A stretch of 64,000 nt of DNA from Ottelia alismoides. Lineage: Eukaryota; Streptophyta; Magnoliopsida; Alismatales; Hydrocharitaceae. Under the pieces are notes generated by a model that saw nothing but the letters and a program-made list of their open reading frames with translations, was not told the DNA's origin and ran no database searches. Where the stretch lies: contig JAZKJV010009792.1 of the NCBI GenBank assembly GCA_037367405.1, positions 62,001-126,000 on the forward strand, given 5' to 3'. The position numbers were made by a program, and so were the translations under genes. Below, piece after piece: positions 11,001-23,282 of this stretch (positions within the stretch are counted from its first letter, which is position 1; every line of letters starts with the position of its first letter).

Positions 11001-11035
11001 AAATGGGTTGGTGAATTAAAAGTGCATCCGTTACA
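8033..11035 (-). repeat. LTR of gypsy element G1 (3' LTR)
   Basis: This 3003-bp direct repeat starts TGTAACGGA and ends TCCGTTACA, so it has TG..CA ends inside a 9-bp inverted repeat. Its partner is 14227-17294. It holds a degenerate tandem array (8738-9068) and a local 58-bp duplication near 10300-10412 that the partner lacks. With the element on the minus strand this is the 3' LTR. The polypurine side is at its right edge, where the minus strand reads aagggtggtagat before TGTAACGG. Confidence 0.9.
8738..9068. repeat. Degenerate tandem repeats in the G1 LTR
   Basis: Units of roughly 38-50 bp built from 'aaaccatttctttcat' plus 'cttgtaatggtt' recur about seven times. The equivalent array in the other LTR spans about 14920-15235. 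Confidence 0.8.
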
Positions 11036-13842
11036 ATCTACCACCCTTAAAAAAAATTCGTCCTCGAAATTCCTTAGTAAAGAGACATACCATAGATCAT
11101 CAATTTCTTCACATCTCTCTTTTTATTGAACACTCTTCTTAGTGGTCATTAGATTTAGTCTGGAAAATATCCTCACTCTCATCACTCTAAGGAGAGTGTG
11201 ATCTATAAGTTTATCTATACAATGCTTCATATAGAGCCATCTTGATACTTGAATGATGAATGTTAATTTTAGGCAAACTCTGCAATACAAAATCATAAAA
11301 GCACGTGCTCCCAACAAATCTTCAAATCTCTAAACGATTTTATCCAATTGATCATAAGTCTGTAGGTAGAAAATATGCTAACTTGTATTAAATATTTTTT
11401 TAATCTTCAAAATTTTTCCATAACTAGAAGTTATATCTCATGCCCCAGTCTACCATATTCAACGTTGGGATACCATCTAGGCTGATGTCTCATTCTTATA
11501 CAATTATGCCAGACTCTCCATCGATTGATCTAAGCGAATAGGTAAGAAGTGAGCTGATTTGACCAATTGATAAATAATAATATGTATGGTATCTAATGAT
11601 ATTTACTTGAGTAAATCAACATCAAAATCCATTGTGATATTCTTTCGATTCCATTATGCTATCTCCAAAGGTTGTACATGACCGATATGTTTCAGATATT
11701 CATTTTTTTAATTGGGAAACACTTCGAAATAAATTCAGAGCAATGTCTCTCTTCATCTTTCCTCATTGTCACCAAGAACAAAAAAAATTATCATGATATC
11801 TCACATCTTCATTTATTTGCACAAAATCAGAGTCTTCCTTCTTGAGAGTTTAAACCATTTTTGATAGATCGACAATTTTGTATACTACACTTATTCTTCC
11901 CATTACTTCGTCTCTCCACAATATCGGTAATGTCACCAAACGTTTTAGAGTAAGATTATCACCATAAACTCCATGTCATGATAAACAAATACTCTATTGT
12001 AAGTTTTTTTGATACGGTGTACAATCAATAATCTTTATATTCTACCTACAACATGCTCAAACTTTGTGCTAGCTCCATCAATGTAAATCCCAAACCTCTA
12101 GTCCATGATAGTAAGTTCAGGTCAAAGTCAAAGTGAACTTTTACTTTATTTTTTTCTTCAATCGCGCTCCTATAAATGTATTAACTTTTCATCCTTTTTA
12201 ATGAGGCATGTTATTGCAATATACTAGAAAGTTCTTATACGGATCACCAATATATATTGTCACTCTGGAGATGTATGAATCTCTAACATATTTCTCAACA
12301 GACTCCAAAGTATATAGATTTTCATCTTAATTCGATCATCTTCAATCCCACCATTAAATATGACAATAGTAAGGAATGTAATTCCATTTAACCAAAATTT
12401 TCATTTAACGAACTTTGTATAGAGTTAAGTTGACAAAAGGTTTTGAATACAATATCCAGATGTATTTGGTATTTCTTCATATCACCGAAAAAAATCGTAT
12501 ACAAATACGATCATAAATTTATCATGATCTCCCGAAAATATCATATTCATAAGCTCTAAAAAGTTGCAAGGGCACTTGTGAGATCAAAATGCCTGATTAA
12601 ACAATTCACAATGGCCAATCCTTAATCTGAAAGCTATTTCTAGAATGCCCTCCTCATTTATTCCATGTTAGTTAGAAAAAAAATCTTTTCTCTCCATAAT
12701 CAAATGAGCAAATCATTGATCCCAAGCAAATGTTAATCCCTCAAAGTTACATATTCACAGTTTAATCATCAACGCAGAGACTAAGACCTATCTTTACTTT
12801 TCAAAAATAGAATAAGTGCTCTTTATGGATATCATTGAGTCACAATAAAAAATTTCTTATCCCACTTTCACTATAACTAATCCTTCAATTCTTTCGACTC
12901 AATAGGTGTCATTGTGTAAGGAGTTTTCGAAATTAGTGCAGCTTTTGGCATAACATCAATGAATAAATCCACTTGTCAATAAGAATGTAATCTCGAACAA
13001 TCATCTAGAAAGATATATAGAAAAATCCAAAAACATCCAAACTCTCATTATGTAATAGAGATGATTGTGTGCAAAGAACTAACTAAATATGTCGTGTAAA
13101 ACTTACCTAATAGCTCACTTGCTTGTTATTTGCATATGTCCTCTTTTCATATATACATTTCTCCAACATTGTAACTTGATCGCAAACTCTTTTACCATCA
13201 TATTACAATACTGAAGGCTTAAGAATTCTTAAGATTTCTGATCTCTTTGAATAATAGGCATTCTCAAGGTTGTAGCATTCAATAGAGTTTTCAATAAAAA
13301 CAGTCCACTTAATGGTAGATGTCACAGAAAAAATCGATTTTTTTACCTTCAGTCTATCACTCCTCTGCTCTACACTTTTTGGTACCAAGTCCTAAATATA
13401 ACATCTTCTCCATAAGCCAACCTACAATATCAATTGACATCTCCATCTCTTGTATTCAATTCTTAACCTCATCCATCTCTTGTATCTGATGCTCAATTTT
13501 CTTCATCGCATGTTCGCACTCCAAGATAGAGGGTTGTCGTTGTTGTGAATAAAGGTCTTCGGGATAAATCCACCAACTCCGGACGAGATGTTTTTCTTAC
13601 TAGTGAGTCATCAATATCCCTCAACTCTAGTAATAGTTGTTGTTTATCTACGATCTCAATATTCAGTAACGACTCATTATCTTTGTTCGCCTCGGTCCCA
13701 TGAAAAGAGTCCATGTGATTCACGAATACAAAGTAACGATTACTTACATGTAACACCTAAGTCTTACTCTACGTATATAAGTCTTAGATCACTATGGTTG
13801 TGGATATCCTATACTTAGAGGAACTCTAGCTCTGATACCATT
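11036..13842 (-). pseudogene. Decayed Ty3/gypsy pol of element G1
   Basis: Read on the minus strand, pieces of a gypsy polyprotein survive. There is an RT entry region near 12975-12880, with PYTMTPIESKELKD-like residues, and integrase-core residues near 11650-11510, including TMDF and KSAHFLPI. The order RT then integrase along the minus strand fits Ty3/gypsy. The 3' end 'ttcgaggacgaatt' next to the LTR is common in chromodomain-type gypsy elements. Stops and indels are everywhere, and no open frame exceeds 90 codons. The element must be old and cannot make protein. The gag and protease regions are not recognisable. Confidence 0.7.
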
Positions 13843-14050
13843 TGTAACATCTCGGGATTAGGTCCCCAGTTCATTATCGAGGAAAATTGGCCCCTGATAA
13901 CTTGTTGGGTATGGGTCCAAATGGACCCGTTGACAACCACCCAAAATGCTTAAGCCCAAGTTGTCAAGTAGTAGTCCCCACCACTTATAATCCACTCTCA
14001 CACATTATGAGTTTTAGATGTGGGACTATGTTTGGGGTATGAGTATTACA
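13843..14050 (-). mobile_element. TRIM-like LTR inside G1
   Basis: This 208-bp segment has TGTAA..TTACA ends. On the minus strand it is preceded by a purine tract (agtgagggaggt) and followed by an iMet-type primer site (TGGTATCAGAGC, 13830-13840). The internal words 'agtcccacatc' and 'cttaagcattttgggtgg' are common in plant TRIM/SMART-like LTRs. No second copy of this LTR is in the window, so it is a solo LTR or part of a chimeric element. Confidence 0.6.
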
Positions 14051-14213
14051 ACCTCCCTCACTTATATGCGCGACGTCCTCGTTGCGACATGGCCCATCAC
14101 TTATTCCCAGTGATAGTGGCGGTTGCACGCTCTGAGTAGCCATTTCCTCCTATCTCTTTGTAAGGGTGGCTCCACCTCTCAGGTAGCCCTTTCTACTATC
14201 AGAGGGAAATTGA
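14051..14213 (-). other. Short internal segment between TRIM-like LTR and G1 PBS
   Basis: This non-coding segment of about 160 bp is bounded by a polypurine-like tract on one side and a PBS on the other. That layout resembles the internal region of a TRIM. Confidence 0.5.
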
Positions 14214-14224
14214 CTCTGATACCA
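14214..14224 (-). promoter_or_regulatory. Primer-binding site of G1 (tRNA-iMet type)
   Basis: The minus strand reads TGGTATCAGAG two bases after the LTR end. It matches the 3' end of initiator methionine tRNA, the usual primer of plant LTR elements, and it sets the element's strand. Confidence 0.8.
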
Positions 14225-14226
14225 TT

Positions 14227-17200
14227 TGTAACGGAACGGGTCGCGCGGACCATCGGAACCCTGCGACATTAATTCACGGATCCGAACCATCACTGATTCA
14301 TGCATGGTGATCAATGAGCAATAAAAATCATTCTAGAAAAGAACCATAAAATCCAATTCAATCGGGAGTTCCATTATTACAACATCACCAAGGGTATACT
14401 TGTAAAAGAAAAACTAAATAATTTCACCATGTAACTCTCCGTTCCAGTGGGCATAGAGATATCCACCATAAATCCTGTAATTAACCTTACCACGATGAAT
14501 GTCTCATTGAGTCTGCCACACAAAGTTGATTGCTTGGTCAAATTTATTCTTCACCTGAAATAAATAAATATAATTTTGCATGAGCCTAATGCCCAATATG
14601 TATCGGGGTCCATGCATGGGAATTCTAATAGTCTTTTAACCTGTTATAAATCATGTACTTAACTCTCATGGAATAACATCATTACGTGCCTAATTGTTCC
14701 CATGCATGTCTGAGTTCGTTCCCTAACAAGTTGCATATTGCTTTCTTTCATGGGTATTAATATGCATGTGCAATATACATAAAAATATATATATATATAA
14801 GCTGTGTTTTTTCATCAAAAGGGGTATGTCTCATGAAATTCATAATATGTATATGTACCCTTTATTATTTAGATCATTCTTCGGATTAACCCCTTAAATA
14901 GCTTTTGCATGACTTGTCACGGTTTATTATTCTTAAACTATTTCTCTCCTAACATATAATAATTTATCCTTGATTAAATCATTTCCTTGCGTAACATGTA
15001 ATGGTTTACCATTATAAATAATTTCTTTCATAACATATAATGTCTTACCTTGCTAAATTATTCTTTTCATCACTTGTAATGGTTTATTCTTTCTTTAAAC
15101 CATTATAAATCATTTCTTTCATAACTGTAATGACTTGCCTTTCTAAACCATTTCTTTCGTAACATGTAATGGCTTACCTTGCTAAACCATTTCTTTCATC
15201 ACTTGTAATGGTTTATTCTTTCTTTGAACCATTTCCTTGCATGACATTTCAGTACATGTGTACATACACTTTAACATTAACATAATTGTACATGTGCCCA
15301 TTGCATTAACATAATTTCCATATGACCATAATATTAACATAATTGCATATATACCTCAACTTATTGAGTGTTTATAATTGTCTTGATTTTTAATCTTTAG
15401 GCGCCTTTGCTGGCTTTACCACTAGCACTAGCGGTCCATGAATATAACATACATGACAGTGTAGCTACAACTGTAGAGGACTTAGCCTTTGCTTGTATGG
15501 TTCCTTACAACCATACGCCCCTTGCGGCGTTGTCCCTTGGGCTAACATGATAATTGGACTCTAGAGGTGGCTCCCACCATTAGGTGTAACACTTAGCTCC
15601 GCTTATCGTCATAGTGCCATTATTCACGTTAAGGAAATTTCAATTCTTTTTAATACCATTTCCTTTTTCATACAATAGTGATTCATGTGAACATTTTCAG
15701 TTCCATTTCATACTATTAACTTTTAATGGCTCGATAACCTTAAACAAATTATTACTATTAGGTATTACAACCTAGAATCTTTTATTGTTAATTGGCATCC
15801 GTTTAATAAGCATCTTTCATACGTTTTCAAGTAAACAGAGCATAACATACATGACAATGACAATTACCGATTTTCCTATAATATTTAACTATATAATTGG
15901 TATTACGTGCCTACATTAGGTAAGGGTATATGAGGTTCAAAATATAATCCCATGTAGTACTACCATCTATAATATTTTATACCATACATCTTACAATCAT
16001 GGATAATACACAAATGATATTCAGTACATTGTTGTTAAGTAACAAAGAACTACATCGCATAATATAAAATAATTATATTAGTAAATAGGTTGTTTTCAAA
16101 TTAATAAGTATTACCACGAGTCTTTTGTAACCAGATTGCGTTATATTATATCGGATAAGTTGTGAATTCAGACGTAGTACTACTAAAATTAGTAGCCTAA
16201 GAAATATCCGTATAATACCACCATGATATCTAAGCAGTTACTTAAAAAACTGTTGACTTAGGATAAATATATGTTAACAAAGCCTCTTTTGATTAGATGG
16301 TTAACATAATTTTTTTCCATACACTCAAACTTAAGTAGAATCATCATATATGAACTAATCAACTTGAAAGTTCTAATGTTCCTCATCGGATTGCAATGGC
16401 CTCTATCATAACAATATAACGACCATGTGCAGACAACCATTGTGTTATTTTTTTACGAATAATGCAACTTAATTATATTGACGAATCTTATTAAGGAACT
16501 AAGTTTGTATGCAATACATTAATTAGAAATGTGGACATTAGTTAGCAAATGCTAAACGTGTGTAAATAAAGAAGTGATTAACTTATTTTGAATAGTAAAC
16601 CATCAACAAAAAACAATTGCATCGTACGTATGATTTGCTAAGATAAAAGAATATCCGACACAGAAACTTCTTCGGACTTAAGTATGAACGTGCAATATAT
16701 TTCCAAATTCGTTATTCATGTGCATATATTTCACAAAAATGCTCTTAACAAACCTAGCAAATATGCGTTAATGACCATCTCAAAAGGGAATCGATATTTC
16801 CCAGTACAAATCCTAGGGTTCAACATATACATTTGGATATCTTGTTCAAAACAAGTCATTGTGTGTATGATAATCCTATGAAATCGACGGATACCCTTAA
16901 AAATTACAATCCTAACCGATACATACCTCGAATCCGAATCAAGCACCTCCAAGCCGTGGTTGCTTGATTGCGACTCCGTGCTTGTCATCAATCACCTCGC
17001 TCCCTCGATCCTTTGTCATAATCTCCAATGATGATGGACCATGATAAGATCTCTCTCCCTCTCCCTCTCCCTCTAACTCTCATCATCTCACTCTTTGTAA
17101 TGGAAAAGAGGGTGACGTGGGGAGAAGGAATGGATTTTTTTATGGACATCCATTGAAGGAATTAATGGACCCATAATGCCCATTTAATTAGTATAAAAAA

Positions 17201-17294
17201 TATCTCCAATTGATTTTCCATTTTTTCTTCTCTTGATCGTAGATATTGGAGAATAAGGAAAATGGGTTGGTGAATTAAAAGTGCATCCGTTACA
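14227..17294 (-). repeat. LTR of gypsy element G1 (5' LTR)
   Basis: This 3068-bp copy matches 8033-11035. The main differences are a stretch of about 140 bp at 16230-16372 absent from the other copy, the missing 58-bp duplication, and many point changes and short indels, so the insertion is old. The bases flanking the two outer ends do not match (CAGAA left, CGTAG right). The expected 5-bp target duplication is therefore lost, or the two LTRs do not come from one insertion event. Confidence 0.9.
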
Positions 17295-18034
17295 CGTAGT
17301 TGATTAGGTTAAAATTGTTTTATTTTTTAAAATTATGTACTATGCACGTCATAACCATCCTTGCGCAACAGAAAGAAAACCACAACATGTGTCCTCCTAG
17401 GACCATCAGATCGAGTTTACGACCATGTGGCGTGGTGGGAATTAAGCTAGAATCCTAAGCATTTTCGGAATAACCAATAGATTGCCATTGGAGGCCAATT
17501 TGTAGGAAGACCCTTCAAGGTCATAGATATTGTAGATAAGTCTTTTAGGACTTATTCTTACTTTTATTTTGAATGATAGAATTGCATTTTGGTCCCTAAA
17601 TTTGAATATTAATATCTTGAGAGCATCACTTCATTTTTAATAATTTGTTGTCTTTTTCAAAGCTCTACTTATGCTCTTTGAAATGACATATTGCCAAGAT
17701 TTTTCTAATTGCATCTGAATTCATTAATAATTTCTGAACGGAAACTAGTTTTTGTGTTTAATAAATTAATATTTATTTTTAAACATCTCCCAAAATTGAG
17801 CAAAAATATTACTTTTAAATCTTTTAATACAAGAAAACTTTTGGCATAGGTATAATTGGATTTCATCGAGAATTATTTTGTGTATTCCTTATATGATTTT
17901 TCTAGGTTCATATCGCAAAATTCTATCAACATAACTAGATGTCTTTGTATGTACTATCATTAATTTCATGAGGGTTTAATTTTGTTGGTTGTTGTGTTTT
18001 AAAATCAAACACTAAAAAATAAGAACTTTGCATT
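17295..18034. other. Unassigned AT-rich spacer
   Basis: There is no recognisable protein domain. The end of this stretch (17960-18062) ends in a pyrimidine-rich run before 'attatcag', which would fit a splice acceptor or decayed CACTA intron. Confidence 0.4.
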
Positions 18035-18420
18035 TTGCAATTTTTTATTTATTCATTATCAGATGTCTGTGTAATGAATCTTCTTATAGCAATATGCCAT
18101 GGATATTATAGTTCAATCAAGGAGATTATGGAATTATCCTTTGATCACAACCGTCACATTATCTTACTTAAATGTGATTGGTTTGATGTAATCCACGAAA
18201 CTAGGGTTAAACTAAACTAGGGTTAAACTGGATCTTCATTGCGGATATATTAGTATGAATAAAAGTTGTATTACACTTCAAAATAAAGAGCCATTTGTTC
18301 CTGCATTTCAAGCTGATCAAGTTTTTATCTTCTCAATAATAACAACAGCGGCTGAGTAATTCTATGAAATCGTTCCTCGAGGTCAATATGCTATCGAAAC
18401 AAAGTCTAAAGATTAAGGAT
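18035..18420 (+). pseudogene. Second CACTA DUF4216 fragment
   Basis: Nucleotides match 7288-7601 plus 8000 onward, with a small internal duplication of 'actagggttaaact' and scattered changes. The frame 18035-18220 keeps the DUF4216 block around residues 25-57 (YYSSIKEIMEL, LKCDWFDV). It lacks the Tourist-like MITE at the equivalent of 7605. It is too short and broken to function. Confidence 0.7.
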
Positions 18421-18732
18421 TTGGACTTGGAATCCCAATTTTCAAAATAGCCATGTACCCCTTATTATCATTTTAAAAATTTATCCTTGTTTGTTTTATT
18501 TTAATTTTATATTTTAGAAGTACCTAAAAACCGCCACAAAAAAGCAGGAAGACATGTTGCCTATTGTATTGTTATCATCATTTTTAAAATAATAGAAATC
18601 ATTATTTTATCACCATTATCTATGGTGTAGCATATTCTTCATCTTCTTTACTTTTAAATATTAAAAATCAATTAAAATGTGCATTATTAAAAATATAAAC
18701 TAATAATAATCACAAAATTATCTCATTGTATT
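18421..18732. other. Unassigned AT-rich spacer
   Basis: No feature is recognised. Confidence 0.4.
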
Positions 18733-19063
18733 GACTACAAGAAAAACAAGTTGTGGCTATAGAACTATGCCCACGGATATGGGGTTCGTGGTCACAGAAT
18801 TGGGCTCTGGTCACAACACCTCGTGGTAGTAGCCGTAGCTATAAGTCTCGCCGCAAGAGTTCTCTAATCATGAATATGTCGTGGCCACTACAAATAACCA
18901 CAGAAGTTGTCGTGGCCACAGTTCTTGCACGAATGTCCTCCTTACATATTTGAAGACTTTGGTCATTGAATTGTAGCTATGAGAAACCAGTGGCCACGCA
19001 ATTATCGTGGTCACAAGTTTCCGTAGCCACATTCTGTGACCACAACTCATTTTTCTTGTAGTG
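18733..19063. mobile_element. Short CACTA-ended MITE
   Basis: This is a 331-bp element. The right end reads CACTACAAGAAAAA on the complementary strand. The left end has the same sequence with its first C changed to G. ATT flanks it on both sides (18730-18732, 19064-19066), the 3-bp duplication typical of CACTA elements. The interior is filled with 'gtggccac' and 'gtggtcac' subterminal repeats in both orientations, which are transposase-binding motifs in this superfamily. It is non-coding and depends on a CACTA transposase in trans. Confidence 0.85.
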
Positions 19064-19671
19064 ATTGCACAAGAAAATACTTAACATATTATCATAGAAA
19101 TTCAATCAGTAAACTGACCCAAGTCATTGACTAGAATCTTTACCGCCTCCTTGTATTCGATGTTGGTATCCTGTCAATTAAAATAAAAAGAAACCACTCT
19201 CTTCGCAGAGATATATTTTACTTAGGTGTGGTGATTTTTGATTGATTGTTTTCTACCCTAATATATTATAACTTGACTTTCTTAATCAGGGTAAAAAGTT
19301 GCTAATATAACACTATCAATTACAAAACTTGTAAGTTTTAGAAAGGAGTTGATATCAGATTCAACTATGTAATCAGCGATAATGAAGAAGTTTTGTTGTG
19401 ATGTGGTCGAACTACATCGTCGTTTACTCCGGGATTCTTGTCGATTTACTTACCAATCTTTAATTTACATTCATTCTAAGTCAGCATCACAAAAACAATA
19501 ATCGACTCGGACTCTAATCACGCTCATTATATGGTCATGTAAGAACATGAGCCCTAACTCTCCCATGTACCATAGCTTTCATGAGTCTCGACATATGGAT
19601 GTAAATTTGGTTTGACCAAAAAATGCCTGATCGAGCATATGAACCCGAGTGGGAAAAATGCTTGGGATTTT
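19064..19671. other. Unassigned sequence, possible small exon
   Basis: No transposon is recognised. On the minus strand, 19170-19119 is bounded by AG and GT and would translate in one open frame to an ordinary-looking 17-residue segment (starting DTNIEYKEAV). This is far too short to call a gene. Confidence 0.3.
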
Positions 19672-20142
19672 TGTTGGGGCAGAAGCGGCATCAACTCTGC
19701 TCTGATACCAGTTGATGGGAACACGACCCACAGGTATCGTCTCCTCTTGGATACCGGACCCTTGGATACAGAAGCAGATGTAGATACAGATGCGAATGCG
19801 CAATCGACCACGATCACAGAAGCACATGAAGAAAAGAACAACTAGGCATAACGGTGATCAGTCACTTCTCGCGACCACTGAAGAAGAAAGATCGCTAAAA
19901 GAAGAACGAGTATAACTCTCTCTCCGTTCCCTCGCTCTCTTCCTCCCTTCTCTCCCTATCCTCCTTTCTCTCTAGGGGTTACATTGTTCTTGTGGTGGTG
20001 TTGAGACAATGCCTTTCACACCATCTATATATAGCCCAAATACAATCCCATAGTCATATTCCCAATAGGACTATGAATAGAGTACAACTCAACTACTATT
20101 AGGATTAGGAGTCCACTCCCATTAGGATTCCTAATCCTAACA
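19672..20142 (-). repeat. Level 0 element, 3' LTR
   Basis: This LTR has TGTTGGG..CCTAACA ends and a partner at 62410-63027. Its minus-strand 5' side is marked by the polypurine tract caagggggagat (20154-20143). A TATA-like ctatatatag (20025-20034) suits a minus-strand promoter. The left end holds two tandem units ending in 'ctctgatacca' or 'ttggatacc'. The flank ATTTT compares with ATTCT beyond the partner, a 4/5 target duplication. Confidence 0.8.
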
Positions 20143-20404
20143 ATCTCCCCCTTGAGTTGAATTCTATCACGATCTCTTCATCGTCTTGGTTCTGCACTGG
20201 GCTATCCTCGTCATCTGCAAGTCTCGTTAGCAGGAACTCACCGCCTCTGAGTGACACACCCATCATTGGGTGCCTTCGACGTGCTACCTTGCACGATCTC
20301 CTGCCATCCCCCACTAGCAGAATTCTTCGACGTCGATGGTCGATTTTTCAAAGAGAACACCATATCACGACTTCTTCGGATTGCACATCTGCTACATCGC
20401 ATCG
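20143..20404 (-). mobile_element. Level 0 internal region, 3' part
   Basis: This is the non-coding part between the PPT and the insertion site of the level 1 gypsy element. Together with 62335-62409 the internal region is only about 340 bp, so the level 0 element is a TRIM/SMART-sized non-autonomous retrotransposon on the minus strand. Confidence 0.7.
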
Positions 20405-23139
20405 TGTCGTGACCCCATTTTCTGGGCTGTCGGATCCTCCCATATCCGGATCTAGTTACACAGCAATAATTTATTCAGCAATCACAACTAACATTCAGAA
20501 ATAGACTGCAAATAAAAATACTCAGAAGAAAGTATTTAAACACTTTTCCATTCACAAAATAAAGTTCAGATGATACACTGACCCATTATAACCATTTACA
20601 TGTACATCAACTTGAAAGAAAAATATGCAAAAGATTACTAACTACCTTAAAGAGTAAAGCTACTGTGGCTGGCTGGATATCTAGTATGTAAGCTGGATGA
20701 ATTTTTAAAGTCCTTGCGATGGCTCACCGATACATGTTGGGTTTTCCATAAATCACAGGATAAAAATTAGCGAATGCTAAGTAACGAAGAAGAGAAAAGC
20801 AGACAAATTGTGTAATTTTTCAAAACTTGATATCACAAAATTCCATTCTTTCTCATTAATTTAAGCCTATTCCTTTCTATTCCACATCAGGAATTAGTCC
20901 AGGGGAACCCCACCATTCTTGGACTCCGAAGCTGTGGACGCTTCAGGATTTAAGATTGTGTTGATCTTGGTAAGCTTATGCCGCCGCACGTCGCCTCAAC
21001 CAATCCTCCAATACTACCCTGACAATTTTCTTTTCTTTATTTAAACAGGGTCTCAAATCCTCAGCCTGGAAAATCAAAAGAGCACACCGTCTTCGAGGAC
21101 TCGGTTGCTTAAAACCTCAGGCTAACATTTAATCATATAACCTAGCGGCTTTAAAAACATATTATCGTGACCCAGCCGCTATTGAACCACCCGTGCCTCC
21201 ACATGGCACGACCACATTTTCCGTCGTTCCAACCCGAATATATTGGCTCCTGATACCACGCGTTGCAAAAACATTCATTTCGTGTGCACTTATCATAACA
21301 GGGCAACCGTGTACCACCTAGGTAGGGAAACGCTAATACGAGTTCCTTCTGACAAACCTACAGGTTGCATGCCCGACCTGTAGTTATACTCCAAGTCATC
21401 CTTAACATGACACATGATCCTTTTCAGGATTCAACTCAAACCACATCAATTCACATGATGCAATTCTTTTGTTAAGTCTTCGATTTGCATAATCAACAAT
21501 ACTTAGTATAGACTCACATATATATTATTCATATGCATATATACTCATATTTATGCCTATTTTAACTCCCAAACCCTAACTTTCTAAGCCACCGCATCGA
21601 TTTGATGCGGAAACCTTATTTTAGTGTGAATCACAAAGCAATTCTCCAGACTTTTTCAAAAATAGCCAAAATTAGGGTTCTTCGTAGCAAAGAACATAAA
21701 ATCAGGAATTTCAATAATTTCATATGAAAACCCAACAGCAAAAGGAAGGATTTCATTACCTAATCGAGCTCTCTCTCGTGTATGCAAGGCTTTATCGTGT
21801 TTCATTTTTTGAAAGGCTATTTTAAGCCTCCTGAAAAGATCGAATTTCATTTTTGTATCAAAATGCTAAGAACATGTTAAGAACGCGAAGAACGAATGAA
21901 GAACACGAAGAACACGAAGAACGTTAAGAACATATTTTCTCTTAAAATTTTGGCAGAGTTTCCCCTTATATCGGGACATATTTCTCGGAAAATTTCGGCA
22001 GAGTTTCCCCTTATATCAGGACATATTTCAAAATAAAAACGAAAAGAGTTTCCTCTATAAAATCAATCAAGAGGAAAATAACAACAAAACTGAAAGAATA
22101 TACTCAACAACAAGAGATGAAGAACCGGTAGACACCACACATCTTAGGTGAGTGAACGTGTGACGAATCACAGGGTCACTAACGTGGATAGCCGCCCGCA
22201 CCTAAGTAGGGTATTACACAGATTTCTCCATCAAAATAACTATAAAAGTATAATACGAAGAATAGAAACATAAACGATGGAGAATCGGTAGACACCGCGC
22301 GTCTTAGATGAGTGAACGTGTGACGAATCACAGGGTCACTAACGTGCATAGCTGCCCGCATCTAAGTAGGGTGTTACACAGATTTCTCCTCGAACCACAA
22401 TAGAAAACGAATCGAAAAGAAAAATGAATCAAAAACAAAGCTCGGAAGAAAAGAGGATGAATTGAAATCCTAGTTTACGAAATAAACTAAGAGAGGATCG
22501 TACCTTTCTCCTCCTTGTTCTCCCGGCAGCGCTTCGCTAGCGCTCCTCCCTCACCTCCCACTCCTCCTCCCGACCTCTCGACCCTAGCCCTTGGGGTGGT
22601 GGCGGTAGTGGAAGTCGTAGAGAATAAATGGGTAGGGGGTCTATTTATAGGCTCCAGAAAACCACTAACCATGGTTAGAAAACCATGGTTTACACCTTAA
22701 CCATGATTTAGCGGCCCATGGTTTTGGCCCATGGTTTTAGCCAAAACTTATCCCAAACTTAGGGCTTAAGTTGGAACATTCTAGAGGATTCTAGATTCGC
22801 TAATGACGCTTAATTAACACTAATCGTGATTAACTTTCACTAATCACAATTTAACTTTCGCGACTTACGCTTATCTTTTGCTAGCTATTGATTAGTATCT
22901 ACTAATGATCATTAGTGGTTTTCAATCAGTCATTAGTTTCTTTAATCATGTTTAATTAGTCTTAATGACAGTCATTATGGGTTAATGACATCTTAGCCTT
23001 CCTTACTTCTCTTTCTTCCGAAATTCATAACAAATCGAAACGAAGTCCGATTCACATGAAACAAATTTCGTTGGTTTTCTCTTGACGAGCCGGATCTTAT
23101 TATATAGGATCCGAGATATGCCAAGTTCAAGGCTTTACA
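20405..23139 (-). repeat. Level 1 chromodomain gypsy, 3' LTR
   Basis: This 2735-bp LTR has a partner at 59584-62329. It starts TGTCGTGACCCC and ends GGCTTTACA. The flank CATCG (20400-20404) compares with CATCT after the partner, a 4/5 target duplication. It contains a tandem repeat of about 155 bp (near 22123-22228 and 22281-22387), a shorter duplication of a 'gagtttccccttatatc' unit near 21955-22030, and a minus-strand TATA box. Confidence 0.9.
22641..22650 (-). promoter_or_regulatory. TATA box of level 1 LTR
   Basis: The minus strand reads CTATAAATAG, close to the plant TATA consensus, and is conserved at 61830-61839 in the partner LTR. Confidence 0.6.
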
Positions 23140-23282
23140 ATTATAACAACCTTAAAGGAAGTCTCATCCTCGAGACTAGAAATGCAGGCATAACAACCTT
23201 AAAGAGGATTGAACCATAACAACCTTAAAGAGAATGAACGTCATGTCATTTAAAATGAGCATATACATAATACATAATGTTA
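23140..23282 (-). other. Level 1 3' untranslated end with PPT
   Basis: The minus strand reads 'gaggatgagacttcc' and then 'aaggttgttataat' before the LTR, the usual 3' end of a Tekay/Del-type element. Confidence 0.55.
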
